Shown here in pieces: positions 21,268 to 29,206 of a stretch of DNA of 57,472 nt. Position 1 is the stretch's first letter. Each line of letters begins with the position of its first letter. Below the pieces are notes generated by a model, which had not been told where the DNA came from, did not search any database, and saw only the letters and a program-made list of their open reading frames with translations. Source of the stretch: an uncultured Georgenia sp. Lineage in GTDB: Bacteria > Actinomycetota > Actinomycetes > Actinomycetales > Actinomycetaceae. The stretch lies in assembly GCF_937958535.1 (NCBI RefSeq), contig NZ_CALGNQ010000033.1:1-57472 (forward strand). The letters are read 5' to 3'. A program made the position numbers and the translations under genes.

Positions 21268-22665
21268 ATGCCAGGGCATGCAGGGGAGTCGCCGGCCACC
21301 GGCGCCGACGTCTCTGCCCCGGGAGGCGACGGCCGCACCGGCCGTCGCCCGCTGTCGTCTGTCGGGCTGCGCCGTGACGCCCACCTGGTGGGGCGGCTGC
21401 GCCGGGCCGGAGTCGTCGGCTGCGCCGCCCTGCTCCTCGGCGTCAGCGTGCTGACGAACGCCGGCCCTGCCCCCAGCCCGGTGAAGGACTCCACCGGGGA
21501 GTTCCTCAAGGGCACCGACCTGCGTCTCGAGGCCGCCCCACCGCCCCCGCCCGAGAAGGCCGGCGTGTCGGCCGCCAGCGGGCTGCGCCTCGTCAGCCGG
21601 CAGCTCGAGACGGCCAAGTCCGAGGTCGAGCCGAGCGCCGAGACCCCGGTGTGCGTGAGCTACCCGATCGAGCCAGGCCGCTTCCGCCTCACCTCGCCCT
21701 ACGGCTACCGGGTGCACCCGATCTTCGGCACGTGGAGCATGCACACCGGCAACGACTACGCCGCCCCGCTGGGGACGCCGATCCACGCGCTGACCGACGG
21801 CACTGTCGTCTACACCGGGCCGGGACGCCTGGGCCGCTCCAGCGAGCTCGTCATCATCGAGCACGAGGTCGCCGGCCACACGTTCTACAGCTGGTACGTC
21901 CACATGTACCCCGACGGTGTGTTCGTCGAGCCGGGGCAGCGGGTGCGTGCCGGCGAGGTCATCGCCGAGGTGGGGAACAACGGCAACTCCACCGGGCCGC
22001 ACCTCCACTTCGAGATCCACATCTCCGACGCCATCGGGCTGGAGAAGACCGCCCCGCCGAAGACGCCCACCTCCTTGGTCCTGCGCGTCGTGCCGAAGCC
22101 CGACCCGTCCGACGACCCGTCCTTCGGGCTGGGCGACCCGGACCCGGAGCCCACGGACGAGCCCACCGACGGGGAACCCACCGAGGAGCCCACCGACGGG
22201 GAGCCCACGGAGGAGCCGACGGACGGCGAGCCCACGGAGGAGCCGACGGACGGCGAGCCCACGGAGGAGCCGACGGACGGGGAGCCCACCGAGGAGTCGA
22301 CGGACGGTGAGCCCACCGAGGAGCCCACGGACGGGGAGCCGACCGAGGAGCCCACCGACGGCGAGCCCACCGAGGAGCCGACCGACGGCGCGACGCCCAC
22401 GCCCGAGCCGAGCCCGACGCCGGAGCCCACGCCCACCCCGGAGCCGAGTCCCACCCCGGCCCCCACGCCCGAGCCCACCGCGGAACCCACGGAGGAGCCG
22501 AGCGACGAGCCGAGCGAGGAGCCCACGGACGAGCCCGGCGAGCGCGAGTCGCGGCCCCGTACGCCGTTCCCGACCCGGGCCTACGGCACCACGGTGGACC
22601 CGGTGTCCTTCCTCGCCTCGCTCGGCCTGACCATGGTCGCCCCCGGGCAGTGCACGACACCCTGA
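21268..22665 (+). CDS. M23 endopeptidase with C-terminal acidic Pro/Thr repeat
   Basis: 465 residues: cytoplasmic N-terminus, one transmembrane helix (about 47-66), linker, M23 domain (about 140-255; HxxxD in MHTGNDYAAPLG, HxH in GPHLHFEIH), then nine copies of a nine-residue unit EPTEEPTDG (variants EPTDEPTDG and EPTEESTDG), a TPEPSP-rich stretch and a unique 35-residue tail with a terminal Cys. AGGGG stands 7 bases before ATG 21268. The repeat is probably an extended spacer across the cell wall. The tail overlaps the start of the next gene by 16 bases. Confidence 0.87.
   Translation: MPGHAGESPATGADVSAPGGDGRTGRRPLSSVGLRRDAHLVGRLRRAGVVGCAALLLGVSVLTNAGPAPSPVKDSTGEFLKGTDLRLEAAPPPPPEKAGVSAASGLRLVSRQLETAKSEVEPSAETPVCVSYPIEPGRFRLTSPYGYRVHPIFGTWSMHTGNDYAAPLGTPIHALTDGTVVYTGPGRLGRSSELVIIEHEVAGHTFYSWYVHMYPDGVFVEPGQRVRAGEVIAEVGNNGNSTGPHLHFEIHISDAIGLEKTAPPKTPTSLVLRVVPKPDPSDDPSFGLGDPDPEPTDEPTDGEPTEEPTDGEPTEEPTDGEPTEEPTDGEPTEEPTDGEPTEESTDGEPTEEPTDGEPTEEPTDGEPTEEPTDGATPTPEPSPTPEPTPTPEPSPTPAPTPEPTAEPTEEPSDEPSEEPTDEPGERESRPRTPFPTRAYGTTVDPVSFLASLGLTMVAPGQCTTP
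22147..22389 (+). repeat. Nine-copy 27-base in-frame minisatellite
   Basis: Exactly 243 bases = nine 27-base units coding for EPTEEPTDG-type repeats; neighbouring units differ mostly at third codon positions. Copy number could change without breaking the frame. Confidence 0.9.
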
Positions 22666-23492
22666 CCGGTGGCCGGCTCGGTGGGTGCGCCTACCTGAGC
22701 TGGCCGGGCCCGCTGGCCCTGGCCCACCGCGGCGGGTGCGGTGAGGTGGTCGAGAACTCCCGCGCCGCGCTCGAGCACGTCACCCGGCTGGGGCTGCGGT
22801 ACTTCGAGACCGACGTCCACTGCACCGCCGACGGTGTCGTCGTGCTGCTCCACGACGACACCGTCGACCGCACGACCGACGGACGCGGCCGCCTGGCCGA
22901 CCTCACCTGGGAGCAGGCCGCCCGCCTGCGGGACCGCTCCGGGGACCGGCTCGTGCGGCTGGACGAGGCGCTGGCCGACTACCCCGGGCTGCGGTTCAAC
23001 ATCGACCTCAAGGAGGACGCCGCCGTCGCCGCCACCCTGCGGGTGGTCGCCGCGGCCGGTGCGTGGGACCGGGTGTGCCTCGCCTCGTTCTCCGACCGGC
23101 GGCTGCGCGTGGTGCGCCGTCTCACCGGGGGCCGGGTGGCCACCAGCCTCGGGCAGCGCGAGACGGCCCGGCTCCTCGTGGCGGCCAACGGCGGCCCGGC
23201 GAGCGGGGTGCCCACCCCGCACGGCAGCCCCGCGCGGCGCGCGATGGCCGTCCAGGTGCCCGTGGAGTTCCGGGGTGTGCGGGTGGTGACCCCGGCCTTC
23301 GTCCGCCGCGCCCACCGGCTGGGGCTGGCCGTGCACGTGTGGACGGTGGACGACGCGCCGACGATGCACCGGCTGCTCGACCTCGGGGTCGACGGCCTGG
23401 TTACGGACCGTCCCACGGTGCTGCGCGCCGTGCTGCGTGCCCGGGGGGAGTGGGTCGAGGCCGATCCGGCCCCGTCGAGAACGGAGCTGTGA
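22650..23492 (+). CDS. Glycerophosphodiester phosphodiesterase
   Basis: 280 residues with a GDPD TIM barrel. HRG at residues 26-28, FETDVHCTADGVVVLLHDD (about 52-70) carrying the metal ligands E53 and D55, and IDLKED further on are the family's catalytic motifs. It hydrolyses glycerophosphodiesters to glycerol-3-phosphate and an alcohol. No signal peptide, so cytosolic. GTG 22650 overlaps the M23 stop by 16 bases; a slightly later GTG is possible without loss of domain. Confidence 0.9.
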   Translation: MHDTLTGGRLGGCAYLSWPGPLALAHRGGCGEVVENSRAALEHVTRLGLRYFETDVHCTADGVVVLLHDDTVDRTTDGRGRLADLTWEQAARLRDRSGDRLVRLDEALADYPGLRFNIDLKEDAAVAATLRVVAAAGAWDRVCLASFSDRRLRVVRRLTGGRVATSLGQRETARLLVAANGGPASGVPTPHGSPARRAMAVQVPVEFRGVRVVTPAFVRRAHRLGLAVHVWTVDDAPTMHRLLDLGVDGLVTDRPTVLRAVLRARGEWVEADPAPSRTEL

Positions 23493-23503
23493 ACACGGCC
23501 CAC

Positions 23504-23513
23504 GGAGGCCTCC
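23504..23513. promoter_or_regulatory. Candidate TetR operator
   Basis: The palindrome GGAGGCCTCC lies 6 bases upstream of the -10 box of the TetR gene, between the -35 and -10 positions. Autoregulation is inferred from position only. Confidence 0.35.
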
Positions 23514-23519
23514 AAGGTG

Positions 23520-23525
23520 CACAAT
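23520..23525 (+). promoter_or_regulatory. -10 box of a leaderless tetR-type gene
   Basis: CACAAT with exactly 6 bases before ATG 23532, so the transcript should begin at the A of the start codon. Confidence 0.5.
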
Positions 23526-23531
23526 TGGGCG

Positions 23532-24122
23532 ATGACCCTCCACGAGACGCCCTCGGACCCGCGCACCAGGCGCACCCTGGCGCTCCTGGAACGTGCCATG
23601 AGCTCCCTGCTGGAGACGCAGTCGATCACCGACATCAACGTCTCGGAGCTGTGCCGGGTGGCGGGCATCCACCGCACCACCTTCTACAAGCACTTCTCCT
23701 CGGTCGCCGAGTTCGCGGCGTACATGTACTCCACGCTCATCGACGACCTCGCCCGGGTCGACGAGGAGCAGCTGCCCCCGTCCGCGGAGGAGGTGCCGGA
23801 GCACTACCGCCGCGCCCTGCAGGGGATGCTCGACCACATCGCGCAGAACCGCCGCGCCTACCGCCGGCTGTTCGCCAGCGGTGGGGACCACCAGTTCCAG
23901 CGGATCGTCGCCGACGTCATGACCACGCGTGCCCACGAGGCGCACGAGCGCCTCGTCGCCCGCGGGCGGGAGATCCCCATCGACGCGGAGACCGGTGCCC
24001 GGATCGTCGGCGCGGCCTGCGCGGGCGCCATGGGGGTGTGGGCGGAGCAGGACGCCGTCGACTCCGAGCAGCGGTCCCGGGAGATCATGTCGGCGCTGCC
24101 GCCGTGGTGGCGGGGCCGCTGA
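23532..24122 (+). CDS. TetR/AcrR-family transcriptional regulator
   Basis: 196 residues. N-terminal helix-turn-helix (about 8-55) with the characteristic VSELCRVAGIHRTTFYKHFSS recognition region in part (TTFYKHF). The C-terminal helices form the ligand pocket; the sequence resembles the TetR group with a C-terminal TetR_C_33-like domain, but no ligand can be named. ATG 23532 is preferred to GTG 23517, which overlaps the -10 box. The 3' end runs 38 bases into the convergent methyltransferase gene. Confidence 0.85.
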   Translation: MTLHETPSDPRTRRTLALLERAMSSLLETQSITDINVSELCRVAGIHRTTFYKHFSSVAEFAAYMYSTLIDDLARVDEEQLPPSAEEVPEHYRRALQGMLDHIAQNRRAYRRLFASGGDHQFQRIVADVMTTRAHEAHERLVARGREIPIDAETGARIVGAACAGAMGVWAEQDAVDSEQRSREIMSALPPWWRGR

Positions 24123-24732
24123 CCCGGCGCACGAGCACCACGGAGTCCTCCAGCACCGCCGGCGCACCGTCCGGTCCGTCGACCTCGCGGGTGCGTGACT
24201 CGGCCAGCACGACCTCCCACCCGTCGGGCAGCGCCAGCTCCGCCAGCTCCTCGCTCGGGGTGAGCAGGCGGCTCGGCCCGTCGTGGTGGTGGGCCCATGG
24301 CGGGGGAGCGGCGTGCGAGACGAGCAGCACGTGCCCGCCGGTGACGACGCGCGCCGCGGCCCGGCGCAGGATCTCGCCGCGGGTGAGCGCGACCGGGGAC
24401 TGGAGGAACGACGCGGTGACGAGGTCGTAGGAGGCGTCCGGCTCCCACGTCGTGAGGTCGGCGACGACGAAGCGGACCGCGACGCCCGCCGCCGCGGCAG
24501 CGGCACGTCCCCGGTCGACCGCCGTGGGGGAGATGTCCACCGCGGTGACGTCCCAGCCCCGCCCGGCGAGCCACACGGCGTCGCCGCCCTCGCCGCAGCC
24601 GAGGTCGAGGACCCGGCCCGGTGGCAGCCCACCGGCGACGTCGACGACGGCGGTGTTCGGGCGACCGGACCACACGCGGTCCACCGCCCCGTAGTGCGTC
24701 TCCCAGAAGTCGGCCGGTCGCTGCTCAGCCAC
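24085..24732 (-). CDS. Class I SAM-dependent methyltransferase
   Basis: 215 residues. Starts WETHYGAVDRVWSGRPN and has motif I VLDLGCGEGGDA (about 41-52), then VTAVDISPTAVDRG (acidic loop) and LVTASFLQSP. This is the small-molecule methyltransferase domain 25 type related to tellurite/thiol methyltransferases. Its start overlaps the upstream flavoprotein by 8 bases, so the two genes are one minus-strand operon. Its end overlaps the convergent TetR gene by 38 bases. Substrate unknown. Confidence 0.85.
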   Translation of the reverse strand: MAEQRPADFWETHYGAVDRVWSGRPNTAVVDVAGGLPPGRVLDLGCGEGGDAVWLAGRGWDVTAVDISPTAVDRGRAAAAAAGVAVRFVVADLTTWEPDASYDLVTASFLQSPVALTRGEILRRAAARVVTGGHVLLVSHAAPPPWAHHHDGPSRLLTPSEELAELALPDGWEVVLAESRTREVDGPDGAPAVLEDSVVLVRRVSGPATTAAAPT

Positions 24733-25672
24733 GCCCGACCACCGCCTCGAGCGCGGCGTCGGTGTCGGCGCCGGCGAGCGCGAGGTTGACCGCCGCCCCC
24801 GCCAGGGTGCCGGCCGCCGCGGAGCCGGCGACGTTCGCACCGGGGTCGACGACGTTGCCGGCCGCCCACACACGGTCGTCGCTGGTCCGGCCGGTGCCGT
24901 CGACGGCGAGGAGGCTGACGCCGGCCCGCTCGGCCCGGCGCAGGCCCAGCCCGGCCAGGAAGGTGTCGCGCGGGACGGGGGTCGGGGCGACGAAGACGGC
25001 GTCCACGGGCACGACGTCCCCGGACGCGGTCCGCAGACCGGTGGTCACGTGGCCCTGCCCGAGCACCTCGACGACCGGGTCGGCCACCGGCGTGATGCCC
25101 CGGGCCCGCCACCGCCGCTCGACCTCGGGGTCGAGCGTCCCGAGGCCGCCGGTGCACACGACGACGTCCGCGCTGAGCTGCCGGACGAGCTCGACCTGGT
25201 GCAGCTGGAGCGGGGAGGTGAGGAGCACGGCGAGGCGCCGGTCGCGCACCTCCCAGCCGTGGCAGTACGGGCAGTGCAGCACGCTGCGGCCCCACCGCGG
25301 CGCGAGGCCCGGCACGTCGGGCAGCCGGTCGGTGATCCCGGAGGCGACGACGAGCGCCCGTGCGGCGAGCGGGTCGCCCGCCTCCGGGACGACGGTGAGC
25401 GTGGTGCCGGCGCGGTGCACGGTGGTGACGGTGCCCGTGCGGAAGGCGGCGCCGTATCCGGCCGCCTCGGCCCGCGCCGCGGCGAGCAGCTCACCCGGCG
25501 GCCGGCCGTCGTGGCCGACGACGCCGTGCACGGCCGGGGAGAAGCGGTTGCGCGGCTGCCCGTCGTCCACGACGAGCACGCGGCGCCGGGAGCGGGCGAG
25601 GGTGAGTGCGGCGGCCAGGCCGGCGGCGCTGCCGCCGACGACGACGGCGTCCCAGGGGGTGTCCATGTCCAT
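24725..25672 (-). CDS. Thioredoxin-reductase-like NAD(P)/FAD oxidoreductase
   Basis: 315 residues. FAD-binding GGSAAGLAAA near the N-terminus (13-22), dithiol motif C134-P-Y-C137 within HCPYCHGWE, and a C-terminal WAAGNVVDPGANV segment that closes the FAD site. This is the low-molecular-weight thioredoxin reductase fold with a CPYC active site, a group often found beside XRE-cupin or other regulators and not proven to reduce thioredoxin. Two nested ATGs (25672, 25666) are possible. It is divergent from an XRE-cupin regulator across an 80-base region with inverted repeats, and co-transcribed with a methyltransferase. Confidence 0.87.
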   Translation of the reverse strand: MDMDTPWDAVVVGGSAAGLAAALTLARSRRRVLVVDDGQPRNRFSPAVHGVVGHDGRPPGELLAAARAEAAGYGAAFRTGTVTTVHRAGTTLTVVPEAGDPLAARALVVASGITDRLPDVPGLAPRWGRSVLHCPYCHGWEVRDRRLAVLLTSPLQLHQVELVRQLSADVVVCTGGLGTLDPEVERRWRARGITPVADPVVEVLGQGHVTTGLRTASGDVVPVDAVFVAPTPVPRDTFLAGLGLRRAERAGVSLLAVDGTGRTSDDRVWAAGNVVDPGANVAGSAAAGTLAGAAVNLALAGADTDAALEAVVGRG

Positions 25673-25705
25673 GCCGAGCAGCGTGCGCGCCGCCGTGGCA
25701 GGATG

Positions 25706-25730
25706 GCAAGGGTTCTTGCGGAAACAGCAA
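25706..25730. promoter_or_regulatory. Inverted-repeat operator candidate in a divergent promoter
   Basis: GCAAG-N4-CTTGC (25706-25719) followed by a further GCAA at 25727-25730, giving TTGC-N7-GCAA as a second overlapping pair. It lies between the flavoprotein and the XRE-cupin gene. Confidence 0.45.
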
Positions 25731-25752
25731 ACACGGACCGCACGGAGGTGAC

Positions 25753-26310
25753 GTGGAGACCGACCTGGGGCAGGTGGGCAGGCGGCTGCGGGCCGCCCGC
25801 CAGGCACGCGGTTGGACGCTCACCGAGCTGGCCCACGCGGCCGGGATGTCCCCGAGCACGCTCTCGCGGCTGGAGTCCGGCAAACGGCAGGCCGGCCTGG
25901 AGCTCATCGTCCCCCTCACCCGCCGCCTGGGGATCCGGATCGACGACCTCGTGGCGCCCCGCCGCCCCGACCCGCGCGTGCGGCGCGGCGTCATCCACCG
26001 CGACGGGCTCGTCATCGTGCCGCTCGCGCCGGAGGACTCGCCGGTGCAGACCTACCGGATCACCTACCCGCCGCGGCGGGAGCTGCCCCCGTTGCGGGTG
26101 CACGAGGGATTCGAGTGGTTCTACGTCCTCACCGGACGGGTGCGGCTGCGCCTGGGCGAGGACGACGTCGTCGTCGAGCGCGGCGAGGCCGCCGAGTTCG
26201 ACACGGCGGTGCCGCACGCGATGAGCGCCGTCGGCACCCGACCGGCGGAGACGATCAGCATCTTCGACGCCTCGGGCGCCCGCATCCACACCTACGGCGC
26301 GGGAGGGTGA
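25753..26310 (+). CDS. XRE-family regulator with cupin sensor domain
   Basis: 185 residues. N-terminal Cro/C1-type HTH (about 8-62; LTELAHAAGMSPSTLSRLES) and C-terminal cupin_2 domain (about 105-175; HEGFEWFYVLTGRVRLRLGE). GTG 25753 has GGAGG 4 bases upstream. Such HTH-cupin proteins sense small molecules or metals. It is divergent from the thioredoxin-reductase-like gene and a plausible local regulator of it. Confidence 0.88.
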   Translation: METDLGQVGRRLRAARQARGWTLTELAHAAGMSPSTLSRLESGKRQAGLELIVPLTRRLGIRIDDLVAPRRPDPRVRRGVIHRDGLVIVPLAPEDSPVQTYRITYPPRRELPPLRVHEGFEWFYVLTGRVRLRLGEDDVVVERGEAAEFDTAVPHAMSAVGTRPAETISIFDASGARIHTYGAGG

Positions 26311-26311
26311 G

Positions 26312-26384
26312 TGCCCCCGACTGGATTCGAACCAGCGACCTTCTGCTCCGGAGGCAGACGCTCTATCCACTGAGCTACAGGGGC
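26312..26384 (-). tRNA. tRNA-Arg (CCG)
   Basis: A 73-base cloverleaf on the minus strand. Acceptor GCCCCTG pairs with CGGGGGC; D-arm GCTC-AGTGGATA-GAGC; anticodon stem TCTGC/GCAGA with loop CTCCGGA, anticodon CCG; T-arm GCTGG-TTCGAAT-CCAGT. The CCA end is not encoded. Its 3' end is one base from the stop of the convergent XRE gene. Confidence 0.96.
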
Positions 26385-26398
26385 CTTGACGCCCGGTG

Positions 26399-26404
26399 AC
26401 TCTA
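26399..26404 (-). promoter_or_regulatory. -10 box of the tRNA-Arg gene
   Basis: TAGAGT on the minus strand, 14 bases before the mature 5' end. No strong -35 box seen. Confidence 0.4.
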
Positions 26405-26492
26405 TCAGGGTCCGGGCCGTGGACCGACATCGGCAGACCGTGGCGCCCGCCACGTTCTGCCCCGGTGGAGCGACAGGCGGGACCGGACGCCC

Positions 26493-26498
26493 TAGTGT
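26493..26498 (+). promoter_or_regulatory. Possible -10 box of the Pro/Glu-rich membrane-protein gene
   Basis: TAGTGT about 55 bases before ATG 26554, with a weak GCGACA 17 bases upstream. Confidence 0.35.
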
Positions 26499-26553
26499 TG
26501 ACGCCGCAGTGTGCCGGGGCCGGTGGCCCCGTCGCAGGAGGTGAGGAGACGAC

Positions 26554-27462
26554 ATGAGCCAGCAGCCGCCGACGGGGCCGACCGGCGCGTCGGGTCCGTC
26601 CGACGACGACGCCCCCCGCACCCCCGGACAGGACGCGGGCGCGGAGCCGACCGAGCGCCTGGAGGAGTCGCCCTACGACGTCCCCGAGCCGCAGCCCGAG
26701 CCGGAGGGGACCTCCGCCTACCCGGGCTACGGCCAGGCCCCCGACCCCACCCGCACCATCTACTCCGACGCCGGCCCCACCGACCCGACGGGGGAGGACG
26801 AGCGGCCCGCCCCCGGTCGCGAGCGCCCCCGCTGGCTGCTGCCCGTCGTCGCCGTCGTCGTCGTGCTCGTCGTCGCCGGCGGGGTGGCCCTGGCGCTGCT
26901 GCTCGGCGGCGAGGAGGAGGACCCGTCCGCCGACCCCAGCCCGCAGCCCACGGCGGAGACCAGCGCCCCGGAGGCGAGCACGCCCGCGGAGGAGGAGACC
27001 ACCGCCGAGGCCGAGCCCACGGACGAGCCCACCACCGCCGAGCCGACGCCGGAGCCCACCGCGTCCACCGAGCTGCTCGAGGACCTCGACGAGACCGTCG
27101 CCGTCGGGGACCTCACCTTCACGCTGTCGGAGGACGGCTTCACCGCGGACGAGGAGATCGAGGGCGCGCTCGAGGCGTGGCGCGGCACCTACGTCAGCGG
27201 CGACTACGAGATCGAGATGCTCGCCACGCTGTGGCCGGCCAACGAGGCAGCCGACGCCTTCGCCGCCGAGCTCGTCGACCAGGTCGACGGCACGGACCCG
27301 CGCACCGGCGACACCTACACGAACGGGATGGGGACCTACTGGGCGTTCGCGCTCGACGAGGACCGCGGGATGTACATCTGGACCACCGACAACGGGCACG
27401 TGCTCCAGATCACCGGCAGCACCGACCACATCGACGCCTTCTTCACCAGCCTGCCGATCTGA
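26554..27462 (+). CDS. Single-pass membrane protein with Pro/Glu-rich linkers
   Basis: 302 residues, start supported by GGAGGTGAGGAG. A disordered Pro/Gly/Asp-rich cytoplasmic N-terminus (1-90), one transmembrane helix (about 93-117, Val/Leu-rich), an acidic Thr/Pro/Glu linker (about 118-175) and a small folded extracellular domain (about 178-300) with several Trp/Tyr. I do not recognise the C-terminal domain. The overall plan is that of actinobacterial surface lipoprotein-like or substrate-binding anchors of unknown role. Confidence 0.75.
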   Translation: MSQQPPTGPTGASGPSDDDAPRTPGQDAGAEPTERLEESPYDVPEPQPEPEGTSAYPGYGQAPDPTRTIYSDAGPTDPTGEDERPAPGRERPRWLLPVVAVVVVLVVAGGVALALLLGGEEEDPSADPSPQPTAETSAPEASTPAEEETTAEAEPTDEPTTAEPTPEPTASTELLEDLDETVAVGDLTFTLSEDGFTADEEIEGALEAWRGTYVSGDYEIEMLATLWPANEAADAFAAELVDQVDGTDPRTGDTYTNGMGTYWAFALDEDRGMYIWTTDNGHVLQITGSTDHIDAFFTSLPI

Positions 27463-27516
27463 CGCCGCACGGCGCCGGGGACCGGTCAGGGGCGCCGGTC
27501 CGGGACCCGGCGCGGG

Positions 27517-27522
27517 TACGCT
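27517..27522 (+). promoter_or_regulatory. -10 box of a leaderless argS promoter
   Basis: TACGCT ends 7 bases before GTG 27530, the expected spacing for a transcript starting at the initiator codon; there is no Shine-Dalgarno sequence. Confidence 0.55.
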
Positions 27523-27529
27523 GGCCCGC

Positions 27530-29206
27530 GTGACTCCGACCGAACTCGCCGCCCTCATCCGCTCCACCCTCGAGGCCGCCGCCGCGGACGGCAGCCTCCA
27601 GCTGCCCGCCGACGCGATCGGCGAGGTCAAGGTCGAGCGACCCCGGCAGCGGGAGCACGGCGACTGGGCCACCAACGTCGCCATGCAGCTGGCCAAGAAG
27701 GCCGGCACGACGCCCCGGGCGCTGGCCGAACTGCTCGCCGAGCGGCTGCGCACCCAGCCCGGCATCGCCGCCGCGGACGTCGCCGGCCCCGGGTTCCTCA
27801 ACGTCCGCCTCGAGGCGGGCGCCGCCGGGGAGCTGGCCCGCACCATCGTCTCCGCGGGGCCCGCCTACGGCCGCAGCCAGACCCGTCGCGGCACCCGGGT
27901 CAACCTCGAGTTCGTCTCGGCCAACCCGACCGGCCCGATCCACATCGGCGGGGTGCGGTGGGCGGCCGTCGGGGACTCCCTGGCCCGGGTGCTCGAGGCC
28001 ACCGGCGCCGACGTCACCCGCGAGTACTACTTCAACGACCACGGCGCCCAAATCGACCGGTTCGCCCGCTCCCTGCTTGCCCGTGCCCGCTTCCAGGACG
28101 CGCCGGAGGACGGCTACGGCGGCCAGTACATCGACGACATCGCTGCCGCGGTCATCGCCGACGCACTGGCCGACGGCGAGCCCGACCCGCGCACGCTGCC
28201 GGACGAGGAGGCGCAGGAGGTCTTCCGCGCCCGGGGCGTGGCCCGCATGTTCGAGGAGATCAAGGCCTCGCTGCACAACTTCGGGGTCCACTTCGACGTC
28301 TACTTCCACGAGGAGTCGCTGCACTCCTCGGGGGCGGTGGAGCGGGCCGTGGCACGGCTGCGCGAGGCCGGTCACATCTACGAGGAGGGCGGCGCGGTCT
28401 GGCTGCGCACGACCACCTTCGGCGACGACAAGGACCGCGTGGTCATCAAGTCCGACGGCGAGGCGGCCTACATCGCCGGCGACATCGCCTACTACCTCGA
28501 CAAGCGCGAGCGCGGCTTCGACCAGGTCATCATCATGCTCGGCGCCGACCACCACGGGTACATCGGCCGGCTCATGGCGGTGTGCGCCGCCTTCGGGGAC
28601 ACGCCGGGGGAGAACCTGCAGATCCTCATCGGCCAGCTGGTCAACCTGCTGAAGAACGGCGAGCCGCTGCGGATGTCCAAGCGCGCCGGCAACGTCCTGA
28701 CGATCGACGACCTTGTCGACGCCGTCGGGGTGGACGCGGCCCGCTACGCCCTGGCCCGCTCCTCGACGGACACGATGCTCGACATCGACCTGGACCTGCT
28801 CGTCCAGCACTCCAACGACAACCCGGTCTACTACGTCCAGTACGCCCACGCCCGGACCCGCAACGTGGCGCGCAACGCCGCCGCGCACGGGGTGCGCCGC
28901 GAGGACGCCTTCCGCCCGGAGCTGCTCGACCACCCGGCCGACGGCGCGCTGCTCGGGGCGCTCGCCCGCTTCCCGGAGATCGTCGAGCAGGCCGCCGAGC
29001 TGCGCGAGCCCCACCGGGTGGCCCGGTACCTCGAGCAGCTCGCCGCGACCTACCACAAGTGGTACGACCAGTGCCGGGTCACCCCGCGCGGGGAGCAGCC
29101 GGTCGACGACGCACACCGCACCCGGCTGTGGCTCAACGACGCCACCACCCAGGTGCTGGCCACCGGCCTGGACCTGCTCGGCGTCAGCGCCCCGGAGCGG
29201 ATGTGA
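27530..29206 (+). CDS. argS: Arginyl-tRNA synthetase
   Basis: 558 residues. Charges tRNA-Arg with arginine. The N-terminal Add-1 domain precedes the class I core with the HIGH-type motif H138-I-G-G in PTGPIHIGG, and a KMSKS-like RMSKRAGN. The C-terminal DALR anticodon-binding domain is complete. The stop is fused with the next gene's GTG (GTGA), giving an argS-lysA unit. A tRNA-Arg gene lies 1.1 kb upstream, but on the other strand. Confidence 0.97.
   Translation: MTPTELAALIRSTLEAAAADGSLQLPADAIGEVKVERPRQREHGDWATNVAMQLAKKAGTTPRALAELLAERLRTQPGIAAADVAGPGFLNVRLEAGAAGELARTIVSAGPAYGRSQTRRGTRVNLEFVSANPTGPIHIGGVRWAAVGDSLARVLEATGADVTREYYFNDHGAQIDRFARSLLARARFQDAPEDGYGGQYIDDIAAAVIADALADGEPDPRTLPDEEAQEVFRARGVARMFEEIKASLHNFGVHFDVYFHEESLHSSGAVERAVARLREAGHIYEEGGAVWLRTTTFGDDKDRVVIKSDGEAAYIAGDIAYYLDKRERGFDQVIIMLGADHHGYIGRLMAVCAAFGDTPGENLQILIGQLVNLLKNGEPLRMSKRAGNVLTIDDLVDAVGVDAARYALARSSTDTMLDIDLDLLVQHSNDNPVYYVQYAHARTRNVARNAAAHGVRREDAFRPELLDHPADGALLGALARFPEIVEQAAELREPHRVARYLEQLAATYHKWYDQCRVTPRGEQPVDDAHRTRLWLNDATTQVLATGLDLLGVSAPERM

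Noticed and set aside
22147..22389. CRISPR-like repeat array
   Set aside because: Units are contiguous without spacers and encode an in-frame peptide repeat.
26312..26384. Attachment site or integrated element at tRNA-Arg
   Set aside because: No integrase gene, no direct repeat of the tRNA end and no change in gene style beside it.
27463..27516. Terminator between the membrane protein gene and argS
   Set aside because: A GCGCCGG/CCGGCGC hairpin is possible but abuts the argS -10 box; too weak and too common in this GC content to call.
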